Origin: Planctomycetota bacterium
GTDB lineage: Bacteria; Planctomycetota; UBA1135; UBA2386
Direction: 5' to 3'
Assembly: GCA_020638735.1 (NCBI GenBank)
Contig: JACKHZ010000009.1
Coordinates: 372,001-436,000 of the forward strand
Length of the DNA stretch: 64,000 bases
The notes beneath the pieces were generated by a model. The model was not told the origin of the DNA and did no database searches. It was given only the letters and a program-made list of their open reading frames with translations. The position numbers were made by a program, and so were the translations under genes. Positions 8,602 through 17,501 of the stretch are shown here, piece after piece (the first letter of the stretch is position 1; each line of letters opens with the position of its first letter).

Positions 8602-9188
8602 CCCTGCCCGAGCGCATCGACACCGAACGCCTCGTGCTGCGGGCGTGGCGCCCCGACGACGCCGCCGACCTGCGCCGCGCGATCGACGAGTCCGACGCGC
8701 ACCTGCGGCCGTGGATCCCGTTCATGCAGCACGAGCCGCGCAGCCTCGACGCGACCCGCGCCTGGCTCGACGAGATCGCGCGCTTCTTCGACCGCGGCGA
8801 ACACTTCCGCTACGCGATCCGCCGGCGACAGGACGACGGCCGCCCCGGCGAACTGGTCGGCGAGACGATGCTGCTGCTGCGCGGCGGCCCCGGCGCGCGC
8901 GAGATCGGCTACTGGCTGCATCCGGCGCACTGCGGTCACGGCTACGCCACCGAGGCGTCGCGGTCGTTGATCCGGCTGGCCTTCGACGAGCTGCTGACGC
9001 GGCGCATCGTGCTGCGCTGCGACGAGCGCAACCTCGACAGCCAGGCGGTGGCGCGGCGGCTCGGCGCGGCGCCGGTCGGCACCGAGGAGCTGGTCGAGAA
9101 CGGCCGCGTCGTGCGCCTGATCGTGTTCGAGCGGCCGTGGGACGCGCGCGACGAAGCGCCGCCGACCGTCGACACCGATTCGCCGTAG
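8598..9188 (+). CDS. GNAT N-acetyltransferase, RimJ/RimL type
   Basis: A 196-residue acetyltransferase. It begins IDTERLVLRAWRPDDAADL, the standard RimJ/L opening, has IGYWLHPAHCGHGYATEA as the acetyl-CoA loop, and LRCDERNLDSQAVARRLG in the last helix. It would use acetyl-CoA to acetylate an amine. The family acts on ribosomal protein N-termini, antibiotics or small amines, and the target here is unknown. The GTG start overlaps the symporter stop (GTGA), so they share one transcript; acetylation of an imported amino sugar is possible but unproven. Confidence 0.85.
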   Translation: MTLPERIDTERLVLRAWRPDDAADLRRAIDESDAHLRPWIPFMQHEPRSLDATRAWLDEIARFFDRGEHFRYAIRRRQDDGRPGELVGETMLLLRGGPGAREIGYWLHPAHCGHGYATEASRSLIRLAFDELLTRRIVLRCDERNLDSQAVARRLGAAPVGTEELVENGRVVRLIVFERPWDARDEAPPTVDTDSP

Positions 9189-9219
9189 CGGCCGCCCTCG
9201 TCGCGGCTACGCTGCGGGA

Positions 9220-10431
9220 ATGCGCGCTCCCTCGCCCTTCGCCGCATCGCTCGCGTTCGCCGCCCTGCTCGCCGCCCCGGGCACCGCCCAGGTGCTGACC
9301 GGCGCCGACGTGCTCGCGCGCGACGGTCGCGCCGTGCTCGGCCGCGAACACGAGCCCGGCTGGAACCTCGGCCTGATCACCAACCACACCGGCGTGACGC
9401 GCGACGGCCGCCGCACCGTCGACGTGCTCGTCGCGACCGAGGGCGTGAAGCTGACGCGGCTGTTCTCGCCGGAGCACGGCTGGCAGGGCGCGGTCGACGA
9501 GAAGGTCGGCGACACGGTCGACGACGCGACCGGGCTGAAGGTGCACTCCCTCTACGGCGAGACGCGGCGGCCGAGCGCCGAGATGCTCGACGGCCTCGAC
9601 GCGCTGGTGTTCGACATCCAGGACATCGGCTGCCGCTTCTACACCTACGTCGCGACGATGCGGAACTGCATGGAGGCCGCCGCCGAGCACGGCGTGGCGT
9701 TCGTCGTGCTCGACCGGCCCAACCCGATCGGCGGCGTCGCCGTCGAAGGGCCGCTGATGGCCGCCGAGCGCCGCGACTTCGTCGGCGCGCACACCATCCC
9801 GCTGCGCCACGGCATGACCGCCGGGGAGCTGGCGCGCATGATGGCGGGCGAGGACGGCATCGGCGTCGAGCTCGTCGTCGTGCCGTGCGAGGGCTGGCGC
9901 CGCGCCGAGCTCTACGACGCGACCGGGCTCTACTGGGTCGACCCGTCGCCCAACATGCGGCGGCTGTCGCAGGCGCTGCTGTATCCCGGCATCGGCATCG
10001 TCGAAGGCACCAACGTCTCGGTCGGCCGCGGCACCGACACGCCGTTCGAGATCCTCGGCGCGCCGTGGTGCGACGGGCGTCTGCTGGCGACGACCCTCAA
10101 CGCGGCGAAGCTGCCGGGCGTGACGTTCGTGCCGGTGCACTTCACGCCGGCCTCGAGCAAGCACGAGGGCGCGCGATGCTCCGGCGTGCAGATCCTGCTG
10201 ACCGACTGGCGCACGTTCGAACCGGTGCGCACCGGCGTGCACGTCGCCTGCGCGCTGCGCCAGCTGTTCCCCGACGACTGGCAACCGAAGAAGCTCGACT
10301 GGCTGCTGAAGCACCCGGCGAGCCACGCGGCGATCGTCGCCGGCGCGCCCGCCGACGAGATCGTCGCCGCGTGGCAGAAGGACCTGAAGACGTTCGCGCT
10401 GCGGCGCCGACCGTTCTTGATCTACGAGTGA
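9220..10431 (+). CDS. namZ: Exported exo-beta-N-acetylmuramidase, NamZ / DUF1343
   Basis: A 403-residue protein with a signal peptide (first ~23 residues, ending GTAQ). It has the NamZ/DUF1343 pattern: GLITNHTGVTRDGR, LFSPEHGWQGA, HSLYGETRRPSAEMLDGLD, VFDIQDIGCRFYTYV, VVLDRPNPIGG and a C-terminal LLKHPASHAAI segment. Characterised NamZ (GH171) removes MurNAc from the non-reducing end of peptidoglycan fragments. Export puts it in the periplasm. It is tandem with a second paralogue lacking a signal peptide and downstream of an SSS transporter, matching a peptidoglycan-sugar salvage locus. Confidence 0.88.
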   Translation: MRAPSPFAASLAFAALLAAPGTAQVLTGADVLARDGRAVLGREHEPGWNLGLITNHTGVTRDGRRTVDVLVATEGVKLTRLFSPEHGWQGAVDEKVGDTVDDATGLKVHSLYGETRRPSAEMLDGLDALVFDIQDIGCRFYTYVATMRNCMEAAAEHGVAFVVLDRPNPIGGVAVEGPLMAAERRDFVGAHTIPLRHGMTAGELARMMAGEDGIGVELVVVPCEGWRRAELYDATGLYWVDPSPNMRRLSQALLYPGIGIVEGTNVSVGRGTDTPFEILGAPWCDGRLLATTLNAAKLPGVTFVPVHFTPASSKHEGARCSGVQILLTDWRTFEPVRTGVHVACALRQLFPDDWQPKKLDWLLKHPASHAAIVAGAPADEIVAAWQKDLKTFALRRRPFLIYE

Positions 10432-10450
10432 CCCGAGCACCGATCGAGCG

Positions 10451-11629
10451 ATGAACGACGCGTTCCAGACCGGCCTCGAAGCCGCGACGAGCGAACCGCC
10501 GGAGCTGCTGCGCAAGGCGCAGCGCTTCGGCCTGGTCTGCAACCAGGCGTCGCTCGACCGCGACTTCCGGCACGCCGCGGTGCTGCTGCAACAGCGCTTC
10601 CCGGGCAGGCTGGCCGCGCTGTTCGGCCCGCAGCACGGGCTGTGGTCGACCGAGCAGGACAACATGATCGAGACCGCGCACGAACGCGACCCGCGGCTCG
10701 GCGTGCCGGTCCACAGCCTCTACTCGGAGACGCGGCGGCCGACCGCGCAGATGCTCGACGGCCTCGACCTGCTCGTCATCGACCTGCAGGACGTCGGCAC
10801 GCGCGTCTACACCTACGTCTGGACGGCGCTCTACTGCCTCGAGGAGTGCGCGAAGCGCCGGCTGCCGGTGTTGGTGCTCGATCGCCCCAATCCGCTCGGC
10901 GGCGTCGCGGCCGAGGGTCCGTTGCTCGACCGGCGCTTCGAGAGCTTCGTCGGTCTGGCGGCGATCCCGATGCGGCACGGGCTGACGATCGGCGAGCTGA
11001 TGCAGCACCTGAACCGCGTGCACGGCATCGGCTGCGACCTGCACGTCGAGACCTGCCGGTTCCTCAAGCGCTCGACGCTGTGGCCGCAGCTCGGGCGCGC
11101 CTGGGTGCCGCCCTCCCCCAACCTGCCGCGCGTAGCCGGCGCGTTCGTGTATCCGGGCCAGGTGCTTCTCGAAGGCACCCAGCTCAGCGAGGGGCGCGGC
11201 ACGACGACGCCGTTCGAGGTGTTCGGCGCGCCCTGGATCGACCCGTGGCGACTGTGCGACGCGATGGCCGAGCACGAGCTGCCCGGCGTCGTGCTGCGGC
11301 CGATCGCGTTCGAGCCGACCTTCCAGAAGTGGCAGGGCGAGCGCTGCGGCGGCGCGTTCGTGCACGCCACGGACCCCGTCGCGCTGCGGTCGTACCGGCT
11401 GACGGCGACGCTGCTGCGCGTGGTCCGCCAGCTGTGGCCGACGCACTTCGCGTGGCGCCAGCCGCCCTACGAATACGAGGCGACGCTGATGCCGATCGAC
11501 ATCCTGGCCGGCGGCCCGTCGCTGCGCGCGTTCGTCGACGGCGAGCTGCCGTGGTCGGCGCTCGACGCCGTCACCGACGCGCCGAACGACTGGTTCGCGA
11601 CCTGCGAACCGGACCTGATCTACCGCTGA
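10451..11629 (+). CDS. Second NamZ-like exo-muramidase (DUF1343), no signal peptide
   Basis: A 392-residue paralogue of the preceding gene, 19 bases downstream. It keeps FGLVCNQASLDRD, ALFGPQHGLWS, HSLYSETRRPTAQMLDGLD, VIDLQDVGTRVYTYVW, VLDRPNPLGG and the LEGTQLSEGRGTTTPFEVFG region. The N-terminus (MNDAFQTGLEAATSE) shows no signal peptide, so it may act in the cytoplasm. The C-terminus is longer (PYEYEATLMPIDILAG) than in the first copy. Two copies with different locations could handle different MurNAc-containing fragments; this is inference. Confidence 0.83.
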   Translation: MNDAFQTGLEAATSEPPELLRKAQRFGLVCNQASLDRDFRHAAVLLQQRFPGRLAALFGPQHGLWSTEQDNMIETAHERDPRLGVPVHSLYSETRRPTAQMLDGLDLLVIDLQDVGTRVYTYVWTALYCLEECAKRRLPVLVLDRPNPLGGVAAEGPLLDRRFESFVGLAAIPMRHGLTIGELMQHLNRVHGIGCDLHVETCRFLKRSTLWPQLGRAWVPPSPNLPRVAGAFVYPGQVLLEGTQLSEGRGTTTPFEVFGAPWIDPWRLCDAMAEHELPGVVLRPIAFEPTFQKWQGERCGGAFVHATDPVALRSYRLTATLLRVVRQLWPTHFAWRQPPYEYEATLMPIDILAGGPSLRAFVDGELPWSALDAVTDAPNDWFATCEPDLIYR

Positions 11630-11631
11630 TC

Positions 11632-12135
11632 ATGAACAAGCCGCTGCTCGCCGTCCTGCTCCCCCTCTGCGCCGTCGCCTGCAACAGCGCGCCGGCCGCG
11701 CCGATGCCGTCCGCCGACGCGGCGTCCCCGCGCGCCTCCAACTCGATCGGCTCGTTCTCGGTGAGCCTGTCGGTGAAGGACCTCGCCGCGTCGCGCAAGT
11801 TCTACGAGCAGCTCGGCTTCACCGCCGGTCACGGCGACATGGCGCAGAACTGGATCGTGCTGCGCAACGGCGACACGGTGATCGGGCTGTTCGAGGGCAT
11901 GTTCGAGGGCAACATGCTGACCTTCAACCCGGGCTGGTCGCAGCAGGCCGAGCCGCTGCCGACCTTCACCGACGTGCGCGTGCTGCAGCAGCAGCTCGAA
12001 GGCAAGGGCCTCGAGCCGGTGGTGCGCGCCGAAGCCGGCGACGGCCCGGCGTTCCTGATGCTCAGGGACCCCGACGGCAACATGCTGCTGATCGACCAGC
12101 ACGTTCCGGCGCCGCACGCCGCGGCAGCCCAGTAG
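11632..12135 (+). CDS. Exported VOC (glyoxalase/bleomycin-resistance fold) lipoprotein
   Basis: A 167-residue protein whose first 17 residues form a lipoprotein-like signal (LLPLCAVAC, Cys17) followed by an Ala/Pro/Ser linker. From about residue 40 a single VOC domain follows: SFSVSLSVKDLAASRKFYEQ, then NWIVLRNGDTVIGLFEG, and FLMLRDPDGNMLLIDQH at the end. VOC proteins use this fold for metal-dependent isomerases, dioxygenases and antibiotic binding; the activity here is unknown. Export of a VOC domain is unusual. It starts three bases after the namZ paralogue stop and is probably the last gene of that operon. Confidence 0.8.
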   Translation: MNKPLLAVLLPLCAVACNSAPAAPMPSADAASPRASNSIGSFSVSLSVKDLAASRKFYEQLGFTAGHGDMAQNWIVLRNGDTVIGLFEGMFEGNMLTFNPGWSQQAEPLPTFTDVRVLQQQLEGKGLEPVVRAEAGDGPAFLMLRDPDGNMLLIDQHVPAPHAAAAQ

Positions 12136-12178
12136 CCGGCGATCGAAGTCGCCGGCGATCAGGGAACGGCGTCCACGG

Positions 12179-12229
12179 CGCCCGCCCGCGCGGCGCTGAT
12201 CCTGGGCGGGCGGGCGATCCGGATCGCCC
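12179..12229. terminator. Paired GC-rich hairpins between convergent genes
   Basis: Two inverted repeats lie between the convergent VOC gene and the next secreted-protein gene. One has 9-base arms at 12179-12187 and 12204-12212. The other is a perfect 18-base palindrome, GGGCGATCCGGATCGCCC, at 12212-12229, ending two bases before the minus-strand stop. There is no T tract. Position suggests a bidirectional terminator. Confidence 0.5.
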
Positions 12230-12231
12230 GG

Positions 12232-13467
12232 TCAGGAGCCGAACGTCGTCGTCAGGCCGTTGGTGACCTGGAACAGGCAGGACGGGTTGCTCAGGTCGAG
12301 CCACACGATCTGGAGGCCGAGCTGCGCGCCGCAGTACACCGGACTGTCCGGCAACGTCAGCGTGAACTGCGACGAACCGAGGGAGTCGGTGGCCATCGAC
12401 ACGACCGCGTCCATGGTGACGATCTCGGCGTCGACGCTGCAGCCCGGGCCGAGCGGCACGTTGATCGTGAACGGCGCCGGCACGCCGGCGGCCAGGAAGG
12501 CGACGAAGCTCGGCGGGCCGCCGCGCAGGCGCAGCGTGAGCGGCGCCGAGAGGGCGGGCGGCGCGCTGCCGATGAGCAGCTCACCCCCGGTCGGCGTGCC
12601 CTGCGCCACCGCCGTGCCCAGCGTGCCGCAGCCGTTCGGCACGGTGACGAGGAAGTTGTCGAGCAGGCACCATTGGCCGTCCGGCGCGGTGCCGAGCGAC
12701 GAGAACGGATCCTCGTAGCCGATCATCGCGAAGCCGGGCAGCGGGGCCGTCGGGAGGTCGAAGAACTGGACGCCGTTGAAGTAGACGCGCGTGCCGTTGG
12801 CGTCGACGTCGATGTCGACGCGGGTCCAGGTGTTGGCCGCGCAGCCGTTGGGCCCGCCCAGAGAGTTGCTGTCGAACGCCTCGTTGAACGGCACGCCCTG
12901 GCCGGTCACCAGGTCGCCGAGCAGGCCCTGCGCCACGTCGCCGTCGTTGATGACGGCGTCCTCGCTGCTGTAGCCGTTGTCGCCGGCGAGCCAACCCCAG
13001 ATTCCGGCCGTGCCGGCGCCGCGGTTGTGACGCGCTTCGATCGGCGCGAAGCTGTCGACGCCGACGCCCCACAGCAGCTGCTCGGTGCTGCCGCCCGGAA
13101 CCGGCAACGGCACGTTGATCCACGCGTCGAACGACAGCCGGTAGCGCCCGCCGAACGTGATCGGCGTCGCGCCGGCGACGATGTTGACGGCGGCGGCGAA
13201 GCCCTGGGTGACGTTGACCTTCACCAGCACGCCGCGGGTCGGCAGCGAGCCGGCCAGCTGGCGCGGCGCCTCCGGGATGCTCCAGGGCGTGCTGCCGACG
13301 GTCATGTTCGAGTAGTCGACGAAGTCGACGGTCGTGTCGGTTTCCTGCAGGATCGTGACGTCGGCCGAGGTCTGGCTGTCGAACGGCTCGGCGAACTGGG
13401 CGCGCAGCCCGGTCGCGGCGAGTGCCCCGAGGGCGACGGTGAGAAGACGGGTGGCAGGCATGGTCAT
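12232..13467 (-). CDS. Secreted jelly-roll protein with shared C-terminal module
   Basis: A 411-residue exported protein. The signal peptide is MTMPATRLLTVALGALAATG, cleaved near LRAQ. The body (about residues 70-280) has concanavalin/LamG-like features: YRLSFDAWINVPLP, WTRVDIDVDANGTRVYFNG and a GQWCLLDNFLVTVP strand, as in proteins that bind glycans. From about residue 285 comes the C-terminal module seen in several proteins of this window: PLTLRLRGGP, then FTLTLPDSPVYCGAQLGLQ, D, and a final hydrophobic strand. Function is unknown. The long frame extends upstream, but only the ATG at 13467 precedes a signal peptide. Confidence 0.75.
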   Translation of the reverse strand: MTMPATRLLTVALGALAATGLRAQFAEPFDSQTSADVTILQETDTTVDFVDYSNMTVGSTPWSIPEAPRQLAGSLPTRGVLVKVNVTQGFAAAVNIVAGATPITFGGRYRLSFDAWINVPLPVPGGSTEQLLWGVGVDSFAPIEARHNRGAGTAGIWGWLAGDNGYSSEDAVINDGDVAQGLLGDLVTGQGVPFNEAFDSNSLGGPNGCAANTWTRVDIDVDANGTRVYFNGVQFFDLPTAPLPGFAMIGYEDPFSSLGTAPDGQWCLLDNFLVTVPNGCGTLGTAVAQGTPTGGELLIGSAPPALSAPLTLRLRGGPPSFVAFLAAGVPAPFTINVPLGPGCSVDAEIVTMDAVVSMATDSLGSSQFTLTLPDSPVYCGAQLGLQIVWLDLSNPSCLFQVTNGLTTTFGS

Positions 13468-13721
13468 GGTGTTGTCGGCGCGCGTGCGCCTCTTTCCTCC
13501 GCGGCCGATGCTAGGCAGGCCGCGCGCACGCGGCCACCCCCCGCCGTCGGCGCAGCGGACCTTTTTCGGGGCGTGCCGATCGCGGCCATTCCGCCGAGCG
13601 TACAGCGCCGTCGGAGTCTGCAGCGCCCCCATCGCCGCGCAACCGCCCTCTCCGCCGTCGAACGCGATCCCCATGGTCGCCCCGTTGTGCGAACGCCTCC
13701 CACCGCGCAACCTGTGCGCCG

Positions 13722-15764
13722 ATGCGTATCGACGAACGGCGATTGGCGATCCTCTGCGCTGCGCCCGCGATCCTGCTGCTGGCGTTCCAGGCGACGTGGC
13801 CGTGGCCGTTCTTCAGCGACGACGCGTTCATCTCGCTGCGCTTCGCCGACCGGCTGCTGCACGGCGACGGCCTGACGTGGACCGACGGCGAGCGCGTCGA
13901 GGGCTACAGCAACCTGCTGTTCGTGCTGCTGACCGCCGGCCTCGGCGCGCTCGGTCTCGAGCTGGTCGACGCGGCGCGGCTGATCGGCGCGGTCAGCACG
14001 CTGCTCGCGCTGTGGCTGCTGGCGCTCGCGCTGCGGCCGAAGGACCTGCGCACCGGCGCGCTGGCGACGATCCCGCCGCTGTTGGTCGCGTCGAGCCAGA
14101 CCGTGCTCGGCTGGACGCTCGGCGGCCTCGAGGGACCGCTGTTGCTGGCGCTGCTGGCGTGGGGCATCGGCGGCGTCGTCACCGAGGTCTACCGGCAGGC
14201 GGATCCGACGCGGTGGCAGGCGCGCGTGCTGCTGCGGCTCGGCGCGCCGTTCGCGCTGGCCTGCTGGACGCGGCCCGACGCGCCGCTGTGGGCGCTGGGC
14301 TGCGGCGGCGGCCTCTTGTTGCTCGGTCTGCGAAGCGACGCGCGCGCCGCGCTGCGCGCGACGGTGACGTTCGGCGCGCCGGCGCTCGTCGCGGTGCTCG
14401 CGCAGTCGGTGTTCCGCGTCGTCTACTACGGCGACGTGGTGCCCAACACGGCGCACGTCAAGGCGGGCTTCGATCCGGCGCGGCTCGGCGACGGCGTCAC
14501 CTACGTGACTGGCGCGCTGCTCGCGGTGCCCGGCCTGACCACGCTGGCGATCGTCGGCGCGGCGCTGATCGCGTGGCTCGCCAGGCCGCGGCGCGTCGTC
14601 TGGCTGCTGCTGCTGCCGCTCGGCGCTTGGCTCTGCTACCTGGTGACGATCGGCGGCGACCACTTCCCCGGCCGGCGCCTGCTGCACGGCGCGCTGGTGC
14701 CGATGGCGCTGCTGGCGGGGCTCGGCGGCTACGCGGCGGCGCGTTCGCTGCCGGCCACGCTGGTCGTCACCGCGCTCGGCGTCGCCGCGACGACCGTCGA
14801 CGTCTGGTTCGCCCGCACCGACCCGCAGAGCCTCGAGCTGCGCGGCGAGGTGTGGGAGTGGCGGGGCAAGGCGCTCGGCGAGGCGCTCGAACGCGCGTTC
14901 GCCGATCGCGAACGCGCGGACCGGCCGCTGCTGGCCGTCGACGCCGCCGGCGCGCTGCCGTACTACTCGCGGCTGCCGGCGCTCGACATGCTCGGCCTGT
15001 GCGACCGCACCATCGCGACGACGCCCGAGCCGGCGTGGATCGCGACGATGCGCCCCGAGATCCCGCGGCCGCCGGGCCACCTGCGCGGCAACGGCGCCTA
15101 CGTGATGGACCGCGCGCCGGACCTGCTGATGTTCAGCAACCCGCCGGGGCTGCCGCTGCCGGTGTTCGTCAGCGCCTGCGAGTTCGAGGACGACCCGCGC
15201 TTCCTCGACGGCTATCGCTGCGTGCTGCTCGACCTCGGGGAGCAGCCGTTGACCGAGACGCTGCGCGAGACGCTGCGGTGTTCGCTGTGGGTGCGCGTCG
15301 AAGGCGCCGCCGGGGTGCGCCGCGGCGACGATCGCGTCGAGGTGCCGGCGTGGCTGTTCGGCGCGTTCGCGCTGCCGGCGCCGGTGCAGCGCCGCCACCA
15401 GCCGGCGTCGGGTGACCCGCAGCGGGACGGCGCGCAGATGGCCGCGATGCAGCAGGTCTTGGCGTGGTACACGGCGGGCGCCGTCACCGCCACCGTCGCG
15501 AGCGGCGGCGGCTTCGCGCTGCGCCTGCCGGCCGGTGCCACGGCGGAGATGACGCTGTCGTTGCCCGCCGGACGCTGGGACGTCGCGCTCGAGCCCCCGG
15601 ACAGCGGCGAGGTCCGGGCGATCGCCGGCGCGGGGCTCACCGGCGAGCAGCTGTCGGTCGCGCTTCCGCCGGGCGTCGCCGAAGGCCCGGTGACGCTGGG
15701 GCTCGTCGGCCACGCAGAAGGGCCGTGGCCGCAGAGGCTCGTGCTACGCCGCACCGCACACTGA
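13722..15764 (+). CDS. GT-C membrane glycosyltransferase, AftB-like
   Basis: A 680-residue protein with about ten hydrophobic segments in the first ~400 residues and a soluble C-terminal half. After the first helix it has FFSDDAFISLRFADRLLHG and GERVEGYSNLLFVLL, the loop signature (DDAFISLRYA...G.VEGYTN) of the family that includes arabinofuranosyltransferase AftB and other polyprenyl-phosphosugar users; the double Asp is the expected catalytic pair. GGDHFPGRRLLHGALVPMA later matches the same family. It would move a sugar from a lipid carrier to an exported acceptor. The acceptor is unknown; bacteria like this lack mycobacterial arabinan, so I do not assign AftB. Confidence 0.75.
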   Translation: MRIDERRLAILCAAPAILLLAFQATWPWPFFSDDAFISLRFADRLLHGDGLTWTDGERVEGYSNLLFVLLTAGLGALGLELVDAARLIGAVSTLLALWLLALALRPKDLRTGALATIPPLLVASSQTVLGWTLGGLEGPLLLALLAWGIGGVVTEVYRQADPTRWQARVLLRLGAPFALACWTRPDAPLWALGCGGGLLLLGLRSDARAALRATVTFGAPALVAVLAQSVFRVVYYGDVVPNTAHVKAGFDPARLGDGVTYVTGALLAVPGLTTLAIVGAALIAWLARPRRVVWLLLLPLGAWLCYLVTIGGDHFPGRRLLHGALVPMALLAGLGGYAAARSLPATLVVTALGVAATTVDVWFARTDPQSLELRGEVWEWRGKALGEALERAFADRERADRPLLAVDAAGALPYYSRLPALDMLGLCDRTIATTPEPAWIATMRPEIPRPPGHLRGNGAYVMDRAPDLLMFSNPPGLPLPVFVSACEFEDDPRFLDGYRCVLLDLGEQPLTETLRETLRCSLWVRVEGAAGVRRGDDRVEVPAWLFGAFALPAPVQRRHQPASGDPQRDGAQMAAMQQVLAWYTAGAVTATVASGGGFALRLPAGATAEMTLSLPAGRWDVALEPPDSGEVRAIAGAGLTGEQLSVALPPGVAEGPVTLGLVGHAEGPWPQRLVLRRTAH

Positions 15765-15910
15765 GCTGCCTCGCGCGCCCGCGGATGAAACTCGACCGAA
15801 TCCGACTTGTTCCTCGCTTCATCCAGCGCTGGTTGACCGCCTAGCATGTGCGGCCACACTGCTCGCGCGAGTCGAAGCCGGCTTGCCGCGACCCCAACCC
15901 TTTGCAACCC

Positions 15911-17326
15911 ATGATCCGTTCTTCCTTCCTCGTCGCCGCCGCGCTGCTCAGCGCCCAGGCTGCTCTCGCCCAAGGCCTTCCCCCGAGCCCGGGCAACCTG
16001 ATCGTGCTGCGCGTCGGCGACGGCGCCGCCACGCTGACCTCGGCCGCCGCGCCGATCTTCTTCGACGAGTACACCCCCGCGGGGACCCTCGTGCAGTCGA
16101 TCCCGGTGCCGGCCGACGCGGCTTCGCAGCCGGTCGGTCAGTATCGCTGCACGATCCGCGGCTCGGCCGCCTCGCACGGGCGGCTGACCCGCTCGACGAA
16201 CGGCATCTACTTCACGGCCGTCGGCTTCGACGCCGACGCCGGCACGCCGCGCACCAACTACGAACAGGTGGCTGCCAACGTCGTTCCGCGCGTCGTCGCC
16301 CTGCTCGACATCACCGGCAACGTCAACACCTCCACCGGCCTGACCGACGCCTATGACGCGGCGGAGATCCGCAGCGCGGTGACCGACGACGGCATCAACC
16401 TGTGGACCGCGGGCTCGTCCGGCGGCGTGCGCTACGCGACCTACGGCGCGACGACCTCGACGCTCGTCACCGGCGGCAACCCGACCAACCTGCGCTGCGT
16501 CGACATCTTCCACGGCGACGTCTACGCCTCGACCGGCTCGTCCGGCGGCGTCGGCCTCATCCAGGTCGACACCGGCCTGCCGACCGGCTCGGGCGTGCCG
16601 CAGGCCTACCTGCCCGGCTTCCCGAACAGCAACGCGGGCAGCAGCTACGACTTCTACTTCGCCAACCCGCACACGGTCTACGTCGCCGACGACGGCTCGT
16701 TGGACCCGGGCATCCAGAAGTACGAGCTGATCGGCGGCGTCTGGACGTGGCAGTACACGCTCGGCATCGTCGGCCAGGTCGCGCGCGGCCTCAGCGGCTA
16801 CACGCAGAACGGCGTGACCACGCTGTGGGCGACGTCGCAGGTGGGCTTCTCGAGCGGCAACGGCAACGACCTGATCATGGTCGTCGACACCGGCGCCGGC
16901 TCGACCGCGAACGTGCTGACCTCGGCCGCGCCGGGCTCGATGTTCCGCGGCGTGCGCTACTACGACGTGCCGACCTCGCTGCAGCGCCTCAACGGCCTCG
17001 CCTGCGGCAGCGCCGACATCAAGGCGTCCGGCTCGGGCCAGATCGGCACCGACGTGTTCCTCGACGTCACCCACCCGGTCGGCTTCCCGCTGATCTACCT
17101 CGGCACCACCAACCTCAGCGCGCCGCTCTGCAGTTGCACCGTGCTGACCGACCTCGGGCTCCTGACCTCGAGCGGCTCGTTCACGCTGCAGATCCCGAAC
17201 GACACCGCGCTGGTCGGCGCCACGGTCTACGCGCAGGGCATCGACGTCTTCGACCCGGCGGCCGCCAGCTGCCCGATCCTGTCGTTCGCCACGGTGACCG
17301 ACGGCTACGCGATCACGATGCAGTGA
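15911..17326 (+). CDS. Secreted propeller-like protein with shared C-terminal module
   Basis: A 471-residue exported protein: signal peptide MIRSSFLVAAALLSAQAALA, then GNLIVLRVGDGAATLTSAAA and repeated strands in the pattern of a beta-propeller (FFDEYTPAGTLVQSIPVP, GSSGGVRYATYG, GSSGGVGLIQVDTG). The last ~115 residues are the module shared with other secreted proteins here: SGSFTLQIPNDTALVGATVY, Q, a D-rich turn and a final strand ending ITMQ. No enzyme motif is visible. The ATG at 15911 is the one followed by a signal peptide. A strong hairpin follows at 17379. Confidence 0.78.
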   Translation: MIRSSFLVAAALLSAQAALAQGLPPSPGNLIVLRVGDGAATLTSAAAPIFFDEYTPAGTLVQSIPVPADAASQPVGQYRCTIRGSAASHGRLTRSTNGIYFTAVGFDADAGTPRTNYEQVAANVVPRVVALLDITGNVNTSTGLTDAYDAAEIRSAVTDDGINLWTAGSSGGVRYATYGATTSTLVTGGNPTNLRCVDIFHGDVYASTGSSGGVGLIQVDTGLPTGSGVPQAYLPGFPNSNAGSSYDFYFANPHTVYVADDGSLDPGIQKYELIGGVWTWQYTLGIVGQVARGLSGYTQNGVTTLWATSQVGFSSGNGNDLIMVVDTGAGSTANVLTSAAPGSMFRGVRYYDVPTSLQRLNGLACGSADIKASGSGQIGTDVFLDVTHPVGFPLIYLGTTNLSAPLCSCTVLTDLGLLTSSGSFTLQIPNDTALVGATVYAQGIDVFDPAAASCPILSFATVTDGYAITMQ

Positions 17327-17378
17327 CGCGGGCCCGCGGCCGACGCCGCGACGCCCGCGCGCCCGCGCGCCGCGGTGA

Positions 17379-17403
17379 CGAGGGGCACCCCGGGTGCCCC
17401 TCG
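17379..17403 (+). terminator. Strong hairpin after the propeller-like gene
   Basis: Perfect 12-base arms (CGAGGGGCACCC and GGGTGCCCCTCG) meet around one base about 50 bases after the stop at 17326; the real loop would be four or five bases. A short T run (ATTT) follows at 17407. A likely terminator separating this gene from the SMR gene. Confidence 0.6.
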
Positions 17404-17501
17404 CGCATTTCCGGACGATTGCCCGGCTGCCACCTGCCGCCGACGGGCCCGGCGCGCTTGCATGGTGGCATGCCCTTCTCCACCTGCCGCGAGGCGCGCT
17501 G

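Noticed and set aside
17404..17501. Guanidine riboswitch ahead of the Gdx-like SMR gene
   Set aside because: Two ACGR-like loops can be drawn, but their stems do not pair well and spacing does not fit the guanidine-II pattern.
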